DNA from: Blastococcus fimeti
GTDB taxonomy: Bacteria; Actinomycetota; Actinomycetes; Mycobacteriales; Geodermatophilaceae
Assembly (NCBI GenBank): GCA_900102115.1
Contig: FNAW01000005.1
Location: forward strand, 124,001-188,000
Length of the DNA: 64,000 nt
Direction of reading: 5' to 3'
The translations under genes were made by a program, and so were the position numbers. The notes under the pieces were generated by a model. That model was not told the DNA's origin, made no database searches, and worked only from the letters and a program-made list of their open reading frames with translations. Positions 25,901 through 34,024 of the stretch are shown piece by piece (the stretch's first letter is position 1; every line of letters begins with the position of its first letter).

Positions 25901-26221
25901 CTGCTCGACCTCTACGACCGGGGCATGTGCGAGCCGTTGCCGATGGCGGTGAAGACGTCGTGGGCCTACGCCGGGAGCCGGCTCGACGCGCAGGACGCCG
26001 ACCGCGCGCTCGACACCGCGCGCAGGGAGTGGAACCGCGAAGGCGGTGGCGAGCGGGAGGACCGCTCGCACGCGTACGTGTGGGGCGACCGGCCCGCCTT
26101 CGAGGACCTGGTGGCCGCCGGGCCCGGCGACGGCGAGGCGTGGCCGGGCGAGGTCACCCGCTTCGGCGCGCTGGCCTGCCGCTTCTGGACGCCGGTCCGT
26201 GCGGCGGAGCAGACCTCGTGA
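23000..26221 (+). CDS. recC: exodeoxyribonuclease V gamma subunit RecC
   Basis: 1073 residues. The RecC opening is recognisable ([20 protein letters not shown], then [18 protein letters not shown]), as are [39 protein letters not shown] and the late [18 protein letters not shown] segment. RecC has inactivated helicase and nuclease folds and reads Chi sequences in the RecBCD holoenzyme, which processes double-strand breaks. The GTG start follows a TAGACA hexamer by six bases. Its stop overlaps the recB GTG (GTGA). Order recC-recB-recD, tightly coupled. Confidence 0.94.
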   Translation: [1073 protein letters not shown]

Positions 26222-29200
26222 ACGCCTTCGACGTCTGCGGCGCGCTGCCCACCGGCACGACCGTGCTCGAGGCCAGCGCCGGCACCGGCAAGACCTTCAC
26301 CATCGCGGCGCTCACCGCGCGCTACGTCGCGGAGGGCGCGGCCGATCTCTCGCAGATCATGCTGGTCACCTTCGGCAACGCGGCCTCCCGCGAGCTGCGC
26401 GACCGCGTGCGGGAGCGGCTGGTCTCCGCCGAGCGCGGCCTGCGGGACCCGGCCGCCGCCCGCGCCGACGACCGCGACTCCGTGCTGCAGCTGCTCGCCT
26501 CCGTGCCGGACGTCGAGGTGGCCCGGCGCCGGGAGCGGCTCGCGCGGGCGCTGGCCGGCTTCGACGAGGCCACGATCGCCACCACGCACTCGTTCTGCTC
26601 GCAGATGCTGGCCGGCCTCGGGATGACCGCCGACGCCGATCCCGCGGCCGCGTTCGTGGAGAACATCGACGACCTGGTGCGCGAGGTCGTCGACGACCTG
26701 TACCTGCGCGTCTTCGCCGACGCGAGCGAGCAGCCGTTCCTGTCGCACGCCGAACTGCTCGAGCTGGGTCTCAAGGCCGTGGGCAGTGACCGGCAGGCGG
26801 AGCTGTGGCCGCGGGCCGACGACGGGCTGCCCGGGCGCCGGCGCGGTGCTGCCGCGGCCGTGCGGTCCGAGGTGGAGCGGCGCAAGCGCCTGCTCGGGCT
26901 GGTCGACTACGACGACTGGCTGTCCCTGCTGCGCGACGCCCTGGCCGACCCCGCGTCCGGGCCGGTCGCCTGCGAGCGGATCTCCTCGCGCTACCGCGTC
27001 GTCATGGTCGACGAGTTCCAGGACACCGACCCGGTGCAGTGGGAGATCCTCCGCCGGGCGTTCCACGAGCGCACCACCCTCGTGCTCATCGGCGACCCGA
27101 AACAGGCGATCTACGCCTTCCGCGGGGGTGACGTCACCACCTACCTGGCGGCGGCCGCGGAGGCGACCACCGAGGCGACGCTCGGCACGAACTGGCGCAG
27201 CGACTCCGCGCTGCTCGACGCGCTGCAGCTCCTCTTCGGGGGCGCCGCGCTGGGCCACGAGCGCATCGTCGTCCGGCCGGTCGACGCCGCCCATCCCGAG
27301 CCGCGGCTGACCGGGGCGGGGGCGCCGCTGCGGCTGCGCCGGCTCGGGCGCACCGGGTACGGCCGCGTGTTCCGGGGGGTGCCGAGCGTGGCGCCGCTGC
27401 GGGAGGCCGTCGCGGTCGACGTCGCCGCGGACGTCGTCGATCTGCTGACCGGCGGCGCGGAGTTCGAGGGCCGGCCGGTCCAGCCCGGCGACATCGCGGT
27501 CCTGGTCCGCACCAACGCCCAGGGCACGCTGGTGCGCGAGACCCTGGCACGGGCCGGTGTCCCGGCGGTCTTCGCCGGCGGCGGCAGCGTCTTCGCCACC
27601 CCGAGCGCGCAGTCGTGGCTCCGGCTGCTCGAGGCGATGGAGCAGCCGCACCGCTCGGGCCGGGTGCGCTCGGCCGCGCTGTCGGTCTTCCTCGGCCGCG
27701 ACGAGGCGACCCTCGACGAGTCCGGCGACGAGCTCGCCGACGTCCTGGGCCAGCGGCTGCGGCAGTGGGCCGAGCTCGTGGCCGACCGCGGCGTGGCCGC
27801 CTTCCTCGAGGTGCTCACCGCTCAGGAAGGGCTGCCGGAGCGCGTGCTGGGGCAGCCCGACGGCGAGCGGGTGCTCACCGACCTGCGGCACATCGGGCAG
27901 GTGCTGCACGCCGCCGCGCAGCGCGAGTCGATGGGACTGACCGCGCTCGTGGAGTGGCTGCGCCGGCGGATCGCGCAGGCCGGCGACGAGCGGACCGACG
28001 AGCGCAGCCGCCGGCTGGAGTCCGACGCGGCCGCCGTCCAGGTGATGACCGTGCACGTCAGCAAGGGGCTGGAATTCCCGGTGGTCCACGTGCCGTTCGG
28101 CTGGGACCGCTGGATGCCCGACGACCCGAAGGTCCTGCGGCTGCACGACGACGACGGCGCGCGGGTCCTCGACGTCGGCGGCCCGGGCAGCAGCGGGTAC
28201 GCCGAGGCGTTCCGCCGGCACGCGGCCGAGGAGTCCGGCGAGGACCTCCGGCTGCTCTACGTCGCGCTCACCCGGGCCCGGTGCCAGGTGGTCGCGCACT
28301 GGGCGCCGAGCAGCAACACCGCCGCAGCACCCCTCAACCGGCTGCTCTTCGGCGCCGCCGGACCGGGCGCCGAGCCCGCCGCGCGCGTCCAGCCGCCCGC
28401 GGACGACGACGCCGAGGCGGCGCTCGCCGCGCTCGCGACGCGGTCGGCCGGCGCGATCGAGGTGGCGGAGGTGGGCCGGCGCCCGCTGCCGCGGTGGGCG
28501 CCGCCGAGCACCCCCGCGCCCGAGCTGTCGGTCAGCACGTTCACCCGCACCCTCGACGAGGAGTGGCGGCGCACCTCCTACAGCGCGCTCACCCGCGCGG
28601 CGCACGACGCCGCGCACGAGCAGCACCTGGCCAGCGAGCCGGACGCGCCGGGCAAGGACGACGAGCAGGACAGCGACGCCGCGGAGGCGGGCGCCCGGGC
28701 AGGCGCGAGCCCTCCTCCCGACGCGCTGCCCTCACCGCTGAGCGACCTCCCCGGCGGGGCCGCCTTCGGCACCCTGGTGCACGCCGTCCTGGAGGACCTC
28801 GACCCCGCGGCGCTGGACCAGCGGTGCGCCGACGAGGTCACCCGCCAGCTCGTGCCCGGGGTGACCGCCGAGGCGCTCGCCGACGGGCTGCGTCCGGTCC
28901 TCGACACCCCGCTGGCCGACCTCGGCGTGACGCTCGCGGGCGTGCCCGAGGCCGACCGGCTGGCCGAGCTGGACTTCGAGCTGCCCCTGGCCGGGGGCGA
29001 CGCCGCGGTCCCGCACGCCACGCTCGCCGACGTCGTGGACCTGCTCCGGCGGTACGACCTCGGCCCGCTCGCCGGCTATCCCGACCTCATGGCGAGGCTC
29101 GAGCCGCAGGCGCTGCGCGGCTTCCTCACCGGCAGCATCGACGCCGTCCTGCGGCTGCCGGGGCCCGTCTTCGCCGTCGTGGACTACAAGACCAACCGCC

Positions 29201-29490
29201 TGGGCGCCGAACCGCTGACCACCTGGGACTACCGGCCCGACGCGATGGCGGAGGAGATGCTGCGCACCCACTACGTGCTGCAGGCGCTGCTGTACTGCGT
29301 GGCCCTGCACCGCTACCTGCGGTGGCGGCTGCCCGGGTACGACCCCCAGCAGCACATCGGCCCGGTGCTCTACCTCTTCGTCCGCGGCATGGCCGGCCCC
29401 GAGACCCCTGCCGGGGCGGGCGTGTTCTCGTGGACGCCGCCTCCAGGACTGGTCGCCGAGCTGTCCGACCTGCTGGCGGGGCGGCCGTGA
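26218..29490 (+). CDS. recB: exodeoxyribonuclease V beta subunit RecB (helicase-nuclease)
   Basis: 1090 residues. Superfamily-1A helicase motifs in order: Walker A EASAGTGKT (Lys25), TTHSFC (Ia), MVDEFQDTDP (II), LIGDPKQAIYAFRGGD (III), GTNWRSD (IV), TVHVSKGLEFPVV (V) and LLYVALTRAR (VI). The C-terminal RecB nuclease domain has its first histidine in LVHAVLED, the acidic GSIDAVLR, the catalytic DYK (Asp989, Lys991) in VVDYKTN, and the YCVALHRYL tyrosine. All catalytic residues are intact. It starts at a GTG overlapping the recC stop and ends overlapping the recD GTG, giving a three-gene coupled operon. Confidence 0.95.
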   Translation: MNAFDVCGALPTGTTVLEASAGTGKTFTIAALTARYVAEGAADLSQIMLVTFGNAASRELRDRVRERLVSAERGLRDPAAARADDRDSVLQLLASVPDVEVARRRERLARALAGFDEATIATTHSFCSQMLAGLGMTADADPAAAFVENIDDLVREVVDDLYLRVFADASEQPFLSHAELLELGLKAVGSDRQAELWPRADDGLPGRRRGAAAAVRSEVERRKRLLGLVDYDDWLSLLRDALADPASGPVACERISSRYRVVMVDEFQDTDPVQWEILRRAFHERTTLVLIGDPKQAIYAFRGGDVTTYLAAAAEATTEATLGTNWRSDSALLDALQLLFGGAALGHERIVVRPVDAAHPEPRLTGAGAPLRLRRLGRTGYGRVFRGVPSVAPLREAVAVDVAADVVDLLTGGAEFEGRPVQPGDIAVLVRTNAQGTLVRETLARAGVPAVFAGGGSVFATPSAQSWLRLLEAMEQPHRSGRVRSAALSVFLGRDEATLDESGDELADVLGQRLRQWAELVADRGVAAFLEVLTAQEGLPERVLGQPDGERVLTDLRHIGQVLHAAAQRESMGLTALVEWLRRRIAQAGDERTDERSRRLESDAAAVQVMTVHVSKGLEFPVVHVPFGWDRWMPDDPKVLRLHDDDGARVLDVGGPGSSGYAEAFRRHAAEESGEDLRLLYVALTRARCQVVAHWAPSSNTAAAPLNRLLFGAAGPGAEPAARVQPPADDDAEAALAALATRSAGAIEVAEVGRRPLPRWAPPSTPAPELSVSTFTRTLDEEWRRTSYSALTRAAHDAAHEQHLASEPDAPGKDDEQDSDAAEAGARAGASPPPDALPSPLSDLPGGAAFGTLVHAVLEDLDPAALDQRCADEVTRQLVPGVTAEALADGLRPVLDTPLADLGVTLAGVPEADRLAELDFELPLAGGDAAVPHATLADVVDLLRRYDLGPLAGYPDLMARLEPQALRGFLTGSIDAVLRLPGPVFAVVDYKTNRLGAEPLTTWDYRPDAMAEEMLRTHYVLQALLYCVALHRYLRWRLPGYDPQQHIGPVLYLFVRGMAGPETPAGAGVFSWTPPPGLVAELSDLLAGRP

Positions 29491-31280
29491 TCCCGGTGCG
29501 GGCCGAAGGCCTGCTGCGCGAGTTCGCTGATGCCGGTGTGCTGGCCCCCGCCGACGTGCACGTGGCGCTGCGGCTGGCCCGGCTCGGTGGCGAGCAGCGG
29601 GAGCCGGTGCTCCTGGCCGCGGCACTGGCGGTGCGCGGCGTGCGGGCCGGCTCGGTCTGCGTCGACCTGGCCACGGTCGCCGAGTCGGTGGTGCCCGACG
29701 AGGACGCGCCGCCGGTGGAGCTCGCCTGGCCGGCGGAGTGGACGGCGCTGGAGGACAGCCCCGTCGTCGCGGTCGGCGTGGACGCGCCGTGGCGTCCGCT
29801 GCGCCTGGTCGACGGCCTGCTCTACCTCGACCGCTACTGGCAGCAGGAGCAGCTGGTCCGGCGCCAGCTCGACGAGCGGGCGGCCCGGCCGGCGCCCGCG
29901 GTCGACCTCACCGGGCTGGACACGCTCTTCGACGGCTCCGCGCCCGACCTGCAGCGGCTGGCGACGGCGGTCGCCGCCGGACGGTGGGTCAGCGTGATCA
30001 CCGGAGGGCCGGGCACGGGGAAGACGCACACCGTCGCCCGGCTGCTCAAGGTGCTCCTCGACCAGCCCGGCCCGCCGCCGCGGATCGCGCTCGCCGCTCC
30101 CACCGGGAAGGCGGCCGCCCGGCTGCAGGAGTCGGTGCTCGAGCAGGCGGCCGCCGTGGGGCTGCCGCTCGACCTCACCGCCTCGACGTTGCACCGGCTG
30201 CTCGGCTGGCGGCCCGACAGCCGCAGCCGGTTCCGGCACGACGCGGGCAACCACCTGCCCTACGACGTCGTGGTCGTCGACGAGTCCTCGATGGTCTCGC
30301 TGACGATGATGGCCCGGCTGCTGGAGGCCCTCCGCCCCACCGCCCGGCTCGTGCTGGTCGGGGATCCCGACCAGCTCACCCCGGTCGACGCCGGCGCCGT
30401 CCTCAGCGACCTGGTGCACCGGCCCGCGGCGGACGGTGCCGGCGCCGGGTTGCCCGACGACGCCCGCGACGCCGCCGACCTCGACGCCGACGAGCGCCGT
30501 CAGCTGCGTAACGGCGTCGTGCGGCTGCGCGTCTCGCAGCGGTACGGCCCGGGCATCGCCGGCCTCGCGGAGGCGGTGCGCAAGGGCGAGGCCGACCGGG
30601 TGCTGGAGCTGCTGCTGGCCACCGGTGCCGAGCTGACGCTGGAGCCAGACACCGCGGCGCTCGAGGAGCGCATCCGGGCGGTGGCCGCGGAGCTGCGCAC
30701 GGCGGCCGAGGGCGGGGACGCCGAGCGGTGCCTGGCCCTGCTCGGGCGGCACCGGCTGCTCTGCGCCCACCAGCGCGGACCGGCCGGCGTCGCGACCTGG
30801 AACGACCGGGTCGGCCGGCTGATCGGGGCCGTGCCGGGGGAGTGGCCGCCCGGAGCGCCGCTGCTGATCACGGCGAACGACTACGAGAACGAGCTGTGGA
30901 ACGGCGACACCGGGGTCGTGGTCCGGACGGCCGACGGCCTGCGCGCGGCGTTCCTCCGCGGCACCGGCCCGGACCTGGTGCCGCTCTCCCGGCTCTCCGC
31001 CGTTCACCCGGCGCACGCCCTCACCGTGCACCGCAGCCAGGGCAGCCAGTTCGAGGAGGTGGCGGTGCTGCTGCCGCCCGCCTCGTCGCCATTGCTGACG
31101 CGCGAGCTGCTGTACACCGCGGTCACCCGGGCCAGCCGGAGCGTCCGGATCGTCGGCTCGGAGGAGTCGGTGCGGGCGGCGATCGCCCGACAGGTGGTGC
31201 GGGCCAGCGGGCTGCGCCGGCGGATGGACCCGCCCGGGGGAGCGCCGGGAACACAGGGCGCGCGGAGTCCGTTAGCCTGA
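29487..31280 (+). CDS. recD: exodeoxyribonuclease V alpha subunit RecD (5'-3' helicase)
   Basis: 597 residues. A helical N-terminal interaction domain is followed by a superfamily-1B helicase core: Walker A TGGPGTGKTHT (Lys179), Walker B VVVDESSMVSL, motif III LVGDPDQLTPVDAG, and C-terminal ALTVHRSQGSQFEEV with LLYTAVTRAS. RecD drives the fast 5'-3' strand motor of RecBCD. The GTG overlaps the recB stop (GTGA). The stop is 15 bases before the mature 5' end of tmRNA, so the ssrA promoter must lie inside the recD 3' end. Confidence 0.94.
   Translation: MIPVRAEGLLREFADAGVLAPADVHVALRLARLGGEQREPVLLAAALAVRGVRAGSVCVDLATVAESVVPDEDAPPVELAWPAEWTALEDSPVVAVGVDAPWRPLRLVDGLLYLDRYWQQEQLVRRQLDERAARPAPAVDLTGLDTLFDGSAPDLQRLATAVAAGRWVSVITGGPGTGKTHTVARLLKVLLDQPGPPPRIALAAPTGKAAARLQESVLEQAAAVGLPLDLTASTLHRLLGWRPDSRSRFRHDAGNHLPYDVVVVDESSMVSLTMMARLLEALRPTARLVLVGDPDQLTPVDAGAVLSDLVHRPAADGAGAGLPDDARDAADLDADERRQLRNGVVRLRVSQRYGPGIAGLAEAVRKGEADRVLELLLATGAELTLEPDTAALEERIRAVAAELRTAAEGGDAERCLALLGRHRLLCAHQRGPAGVATWNDRVGRLIGAVPGEWPPGAPLLITANDYENELWNGDTGVVVRTADGLRAAFLRGTGPDLVPLSRLSAVHPAHALTVHRSQGSQFEEVAVLLPPASSPLLTRELLYTAVTRASRSVRIVGSEESVRAAIARQVVRASGLRRRMDPPGGAPGTQGARSPLA
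31273..31278 (+). promoter_or_regulatory. -10 hexamer of ssrA inside recD
   Basis: TAGCCT lies 17 bases before the mature tmRNA 5' end and overlaps the recD stop region. A transcript starting near 31285 would then be trimmed by RNase P. GGAACA at about 31249-31255 is a possible upstream element. Confidence 0.4.
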
Positions 31281-31295
31281 CTGCACAACTACACA

Positions 31296-31670
31296 GGGGG
31301 TGAACGGTCTCGACTTCGGTCGCGTGACCAGGGGAAGCGAGCCGAGGAAGGCAACGATGAGCTCGTTAACCATCCGTTGCAAAAAACACAAGCGCCGATT
31401 CCAATCAGCGCGACTTCGCTCTCGCTGCCTGATAGCAGCTAGGCGAGTCTGTCAGCCCGGGTTCGTCATCGACCCGGTTCCTGGCATCAGCTAGATGACT
31501 CACTGCGCGCGCCGGTCGCGGGTGCGCGCGGGACATCAAACAGTGACTGGGCCCGTCACGTCGACATGTCTGCATGATCGACGGGGCCGAGCAGAGGCAA
31601 CGCAGACTGCGCTCGGAGAAGCCCTGGTGATTCGTCGAAGGACGCGGGTTCGATTCCCGCCACCTCCACC
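31296..31670 (+). ncRNA. ssrA: transfer-messenger RNA (tmRNA), one-piece
   Basis: The 5' end GGGGGTGAACGGTCTCGAC pairs with the 3' acceptor strand CACCTCC, giving a seven-base-pair tRNA-like acceptor stem with discriminator A. The T arm reads GGACGCGGGTTCGATTCCCG. The terminal CCA is only partly encoded (CC then C), so the last A is added. A resume codon GCA at 31379 opens the tag frame AKNTSADSNQRDFALAA, which ends in TGA TAG, a classic degradation tag ending in ALAA. It rescues stalled ribosomes with SmpB, encoded 18 kb upstream. The tRNA-like ends and the tag together leave no doubt. Confidence 0.97.
31379..31435 (+). other. tmRNA tag-peptide reading frame
   Basis: Starting at GCA 31379 it encodes 17 residues, AKNTSADSNQRDFALAA, followed by tandem stops TGA TAG. 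The C-terminal ALAA is recognised by ClpXP-type proteases. Confidence 0.95.
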
Positions 31671-31680
31671 CCTGTTCGTC

Positions 31681-31711
31681 GAACGCCCCGGACCACTGGT
31701 CCGGGGCGTTC
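31681..31711 (+). terminator. ssrA: ssrA terminator
   Basis: A perfect 15-bp inverted repeat, GAACGCCCCGGACCA around a single central base, begins ten bases after the tmRNA. Cytosine/thymine-rich sequence follows. It also stands before the convergent tetR end at 31755. Confidence 0.85.
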
Positions 31712-31754
31712 GTCGTTCACCGCGGGTGCGCGATGCCGTCGCCGGCTCGCGGGC

Positions 31755-32381
31755 TCACCCCGGGTCGGCCATCATCCCGCGCCAGACCAGGTCGAGCGCG
31801 GCAGCGCACCGGGCCCGCGGCGCCGGTTCCATCGGGTTCTCCCCCCGGACGACCCACTGGTAGTAGAAGACGCCGTTGATCAGGTCGATCGCCGCCTCGA
31901 TGTCGAGGTCGGCCCGCAGCTCGCCGGCCGCCACTCCCTGCCCCAGCAGCTCGGTCACCGGGAGCCGACGGCGGGTGACGTGCGCGTGCCAGTAGGCGCG
32001 TTGCAGGGCCGGGTCGGCGAGGGTGAGCTGGAGCCGCCGGCGGAAGCGGGCGTCGGTGTAGCTCTCGCCGATCCGCGCCGGGCTGTCGAGGTAGAGCGTG
32101 AAGAGCCGTTCGCGCAGGTCGCCGTCATGCGGGACGGGCATGACCTCGCGTCCCCGGTCGAGCGCGGCGGCGAGCAACGCGGTCAGGGACGGCCACCGCC
32201 GGTAGATGGCGGCCCGGCCGGCGCCGCTCCCGGCCACCACCCGGCCGAGGGTGACCGGCTCGCCGACGTCCACGAGCGCGAGGACCGCGGCCAGCACCCG
32301 CTCCTCGATGTCCTCGTCCCGCGGCCGGCCCGGACGCCGGGTGACCTGCGGGTCCGCCGCGGCGCTCGCCGGCTGGGTCAC
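31755..32381 (-). CDS. TetR-family regulator closing the phn-type operon
   Basis: 208 residues. The helix-turn-helix covers about residues 20-65 (DIEERVLAAVLALVDVGEPVTLGRVVAGSGAGRAAIYRRWPS), where AIYRRWPS is the recognition helix end typical of TetR_C_16/AcrR-like proteins. A helical effector domain follows. The GTG at 32381 overlaps the stop of the phosphatase gene (GTGA), so it is translated from the same mRNA. Being the last gene of phnD-phnC-phnE-phosphatase-tetR, it is a natural candidate to control that operon; its effector is unknown. Confidence 0.87.
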   Translation of the reverse strand: MTQPASAAADPQVTRRPGRPRDEDIEERVLAAVLALVDVGEPVTLGRVVAGSGAGRAAIYRRWPSLTALLAAALDRGREVMPVPHDGDLRERLFTLYLDSPARIGESYTDARFRRRLQLTLADPALQRAYWHAHVTRRRLPVTELLGQGVAAGELRADLDIEAAIDLINGVFYYQWVVRGENPMEPAPRARCAAALDLVWRGMMADPG

Positions 32382-33130
32382 GCCGGCTCCACCAGCCGGT
32401 CGCGCAACCGGCCGGCGAGCTGCTCGTCGCACCCGCCGGCGGACAGCAGCCCCGCGAGGGATCCGTGCGCGGTGCGAGCTGCCTCGAGCATGCTCGCCAT
32501 GGTCGCAGGGGAGGCGCCCATCAGCGCTGGCGGCAGCTGCTTCCAGTCCTCCGCCGCCCCCTGCGCCTGGTGGCCGGCGAACCGGGCCATGATCGCCTCG
32601 ATCACGGCGGCCGTACGGGTGTAGTCGGCGACGATGGAGGGCTCGTCCGCCCCGAGCACGGTGAGCAGGGCGGCGGCGAAGATGCCCGTCCGGTCCTTGC
32701 CGGCCGCGCAGTGGAAGAGGCTGCCGCCGGTGTTGTCCGCGATGGCGCGCAGTCCCTGGACGATCTCCGCTGCCCGCTCCTCGAGGAGCTGGGCGTACCA
32801 GGCACCCATCGTCCGTTCGGGGTCGTCGCTCCCGGCGAACATGGCCACCAGAGCGGTGGGGTCGGAGACGTCGGCGGTGAGCGGCAGGTGGAGGTAGTCC
32901 ACCGGATGGCCGCCGAGCACGCCCCTGCCCGTGCGCATGGCCTCGCCGGGCGAGCGTAGGTCGATGACGAGCGACACCCCCGACTCGACGAGGGCCAGGG
33001 CGCCGGGCTCGTCGACCAGGGCGACGTCGTCGCTGCGGAACACGAGCCCGGGGCGGACCCGGCCGCCCCGCACCGGGATGCCGCCGAGGTCGCGGAGGTT
33101 GGCGAGGGGGAAGGTCTGGATCAAGGTCAT
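32378..33130 (-). CDS. tyrosine/lipid phosphatase of the MptpB/LipA type
   Basis: 250 residues. The P-loop HCAAGKDRTG carries the nucleophile Cys141 and Arg147, the sequence form HCxAGKDRTG of the Y_phosphatase3 family, whose mycobacterial member MptpB also acts on phosphoinositides. The family N-terminus is present as FRSDDVALVDEPG and VIDLRSPGEA. The Lys in the P-loop favours lipid or low-molecular phosphoesters as possible substrates beyond phosphotyrosine. No signal peptide is evident, so it acts inside the cell. It follows phnE by 45 bases and overlaps tetR. Its place in a phosphonate/organophosphate importer operon suggests that it processes the imported ester; this is inference. Confidence 0.88.
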   Translation of the reverse strand: MTLIQTFPLANLRDLGGIPVRGGRVRPGLVFRSDDVALVDEPGALALVESGVSLVIDLRSPGEAMRTGRGVLGGHPVDYLHLPLTADVSDPTALVAMFAGSDDPERTMGAWYAQLLEERAAEIVQGLRAIADNTGGSLFHCAAGKDRTGIFAAALLTVLGADEPSIVADYTRTAAVIEAIMARFAGHQAQGAAEDWKQLPPALMGASPATMASMLEAARTAHGSLAGLLSAGGCDEQLAGRLRDRLVEPA

Positions 33131-33175
33131 GGCGGAGGTCCTCTCCTGTGGGTGGTCCGGTGGGTGGTGGGGCCG

Positions 33176-34024
33176 CTAGGTGAGGCGCCTGCGGATCAGT
33201 GCGCTGCACTGATCGATGACCGTGACCACGACGATGATGCTGAGCACGATCGCGCCGAGGTGGCCGTAGTCGTACATGCGCATCGCGGTGGTCAGCTCGA
33301 GGCCGATGCCGCCGGCACCGACGAGCCCGAGGATGGTCGCGCCCCGGACGTTGCCCTCGAAGAGGAGCAGCGTGTACGAGACCAGCAGGGGAGCTGCCTG
33401 CGGGAGCACGGCGAACTGCACGACCTGGCGCGGTGAGGCGCCCACGGAGCGCATGGCGGTGACCGGCCCGGGGTCGACGGACTCCATCGCCTCGGCGTAG
33501 ACCTTGCCGATGGACCCGATGGAGCCCAGGGTCATGGCGAGGATGCCGGCGAAGGGCCCGAGACCGACGGCCGAGACGAACATCAGCGCGAACACGAGCT
33601 CGGGGACCGAGCGGATGACATTCATCGTCCAGCGCGCCGGGTAGTAGACCCAGGGGGGCGCGATGGTCGCCGAGGCCGCGAACGCCATCAACAGCGACAG
33701 CACCGAGCCCAGCAGGGTTCCGATGACGGCCATCTGCAGGGTCTCCACCAGCAGCCGGACGATCGTGCCGAACTCCGAGAAGTCCGGCGGCCACAGCCGC
33801 GACAGGTAGTCGACGATGTTGACGGCGCCGGAGCCGAGCTCGAGGGGATCGAACTCGGCGCCCGCGGAGGACCACCAGAGGATGCCGATGAGGATCGGCA
33901 GGGTCGCCAGCGTCCGCGTCCGCGGCCACACGACGGACCGCTCGAGGCGGGCCCGCTCGAGCGGGTCGAGCTGGGGGTTGCGCGGCTGCGGGGCGGGAGG
34001 CCGGACCTCAGAGGTCGTCGACAT
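33176..34024 (-). CDS. phnE: PhnE-type ABC importer permease
   Basis: 282 residues with about six transmembrane helices. The coupling-helix EAA motif region reads EAMESVDPGPVTAMRSVGASPRQVVQFAVLPQAAPLLVSYT, and the family signature RSVPELVFALMFVSAVGLGPFAG is present, as is GNVRGATILGLVGAGGIG. It forms the transmembrane part of a phosphonate/phosphite-class importer with PhnC and PhnD. ATG 34024 has GAGGAGG seven bases upstream and overlaps the phnC end by 17 bases. A single permease gene suggests a homodimer. Confidence 0.9.
   Translation of the reverse strand: MSTTSEVRPPAPQPRNPQLDPLERARLERSVVWPRTRTLATLPILIGILWWSSAGAEFDPLELGSGAVNIVDYLSRLWPPDFSEFGTIVRLLVETLQMAVIGTLLGSVLSLLMAFAASATIAPPWVYYPARWTMNVIRSVPELVFALMFVSAVGLGPFAGILAMTLGSIGSIGKVYAEAMESVDPGPVTAMRSVGASPRQVVQFAVLPQAAPLLVSYTLLLFEGNVRGATILGLVGAGGIGLELTTAMRMYDYGHLGAIVLSIIVVVTVIDQCSALIRRRLT

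Noticed and set aside
22922..28626. Two very long open frames on the minus strand opposite recC and recB (22922-26071 and 25966-28626)
   Set aside because: They consist of repetitive Arg/Gln/His/Val-rich translation with no motif, a typical shadow of GC-rich third positions. The plus-strand genes carry complete enzyme motifs.
31296..31760. Integrated element at the 3' end of ssrA
   Set aside because: tmRNA genes are common integration sites, but no integrase and no duplicated 3' segment was found downstream.
31300..31863. Two short open frames on the plus strand within and after tmRNA
   Set aside because: They read through the tmRNA body; the RNA structure and its 17-residue tag explain the region.
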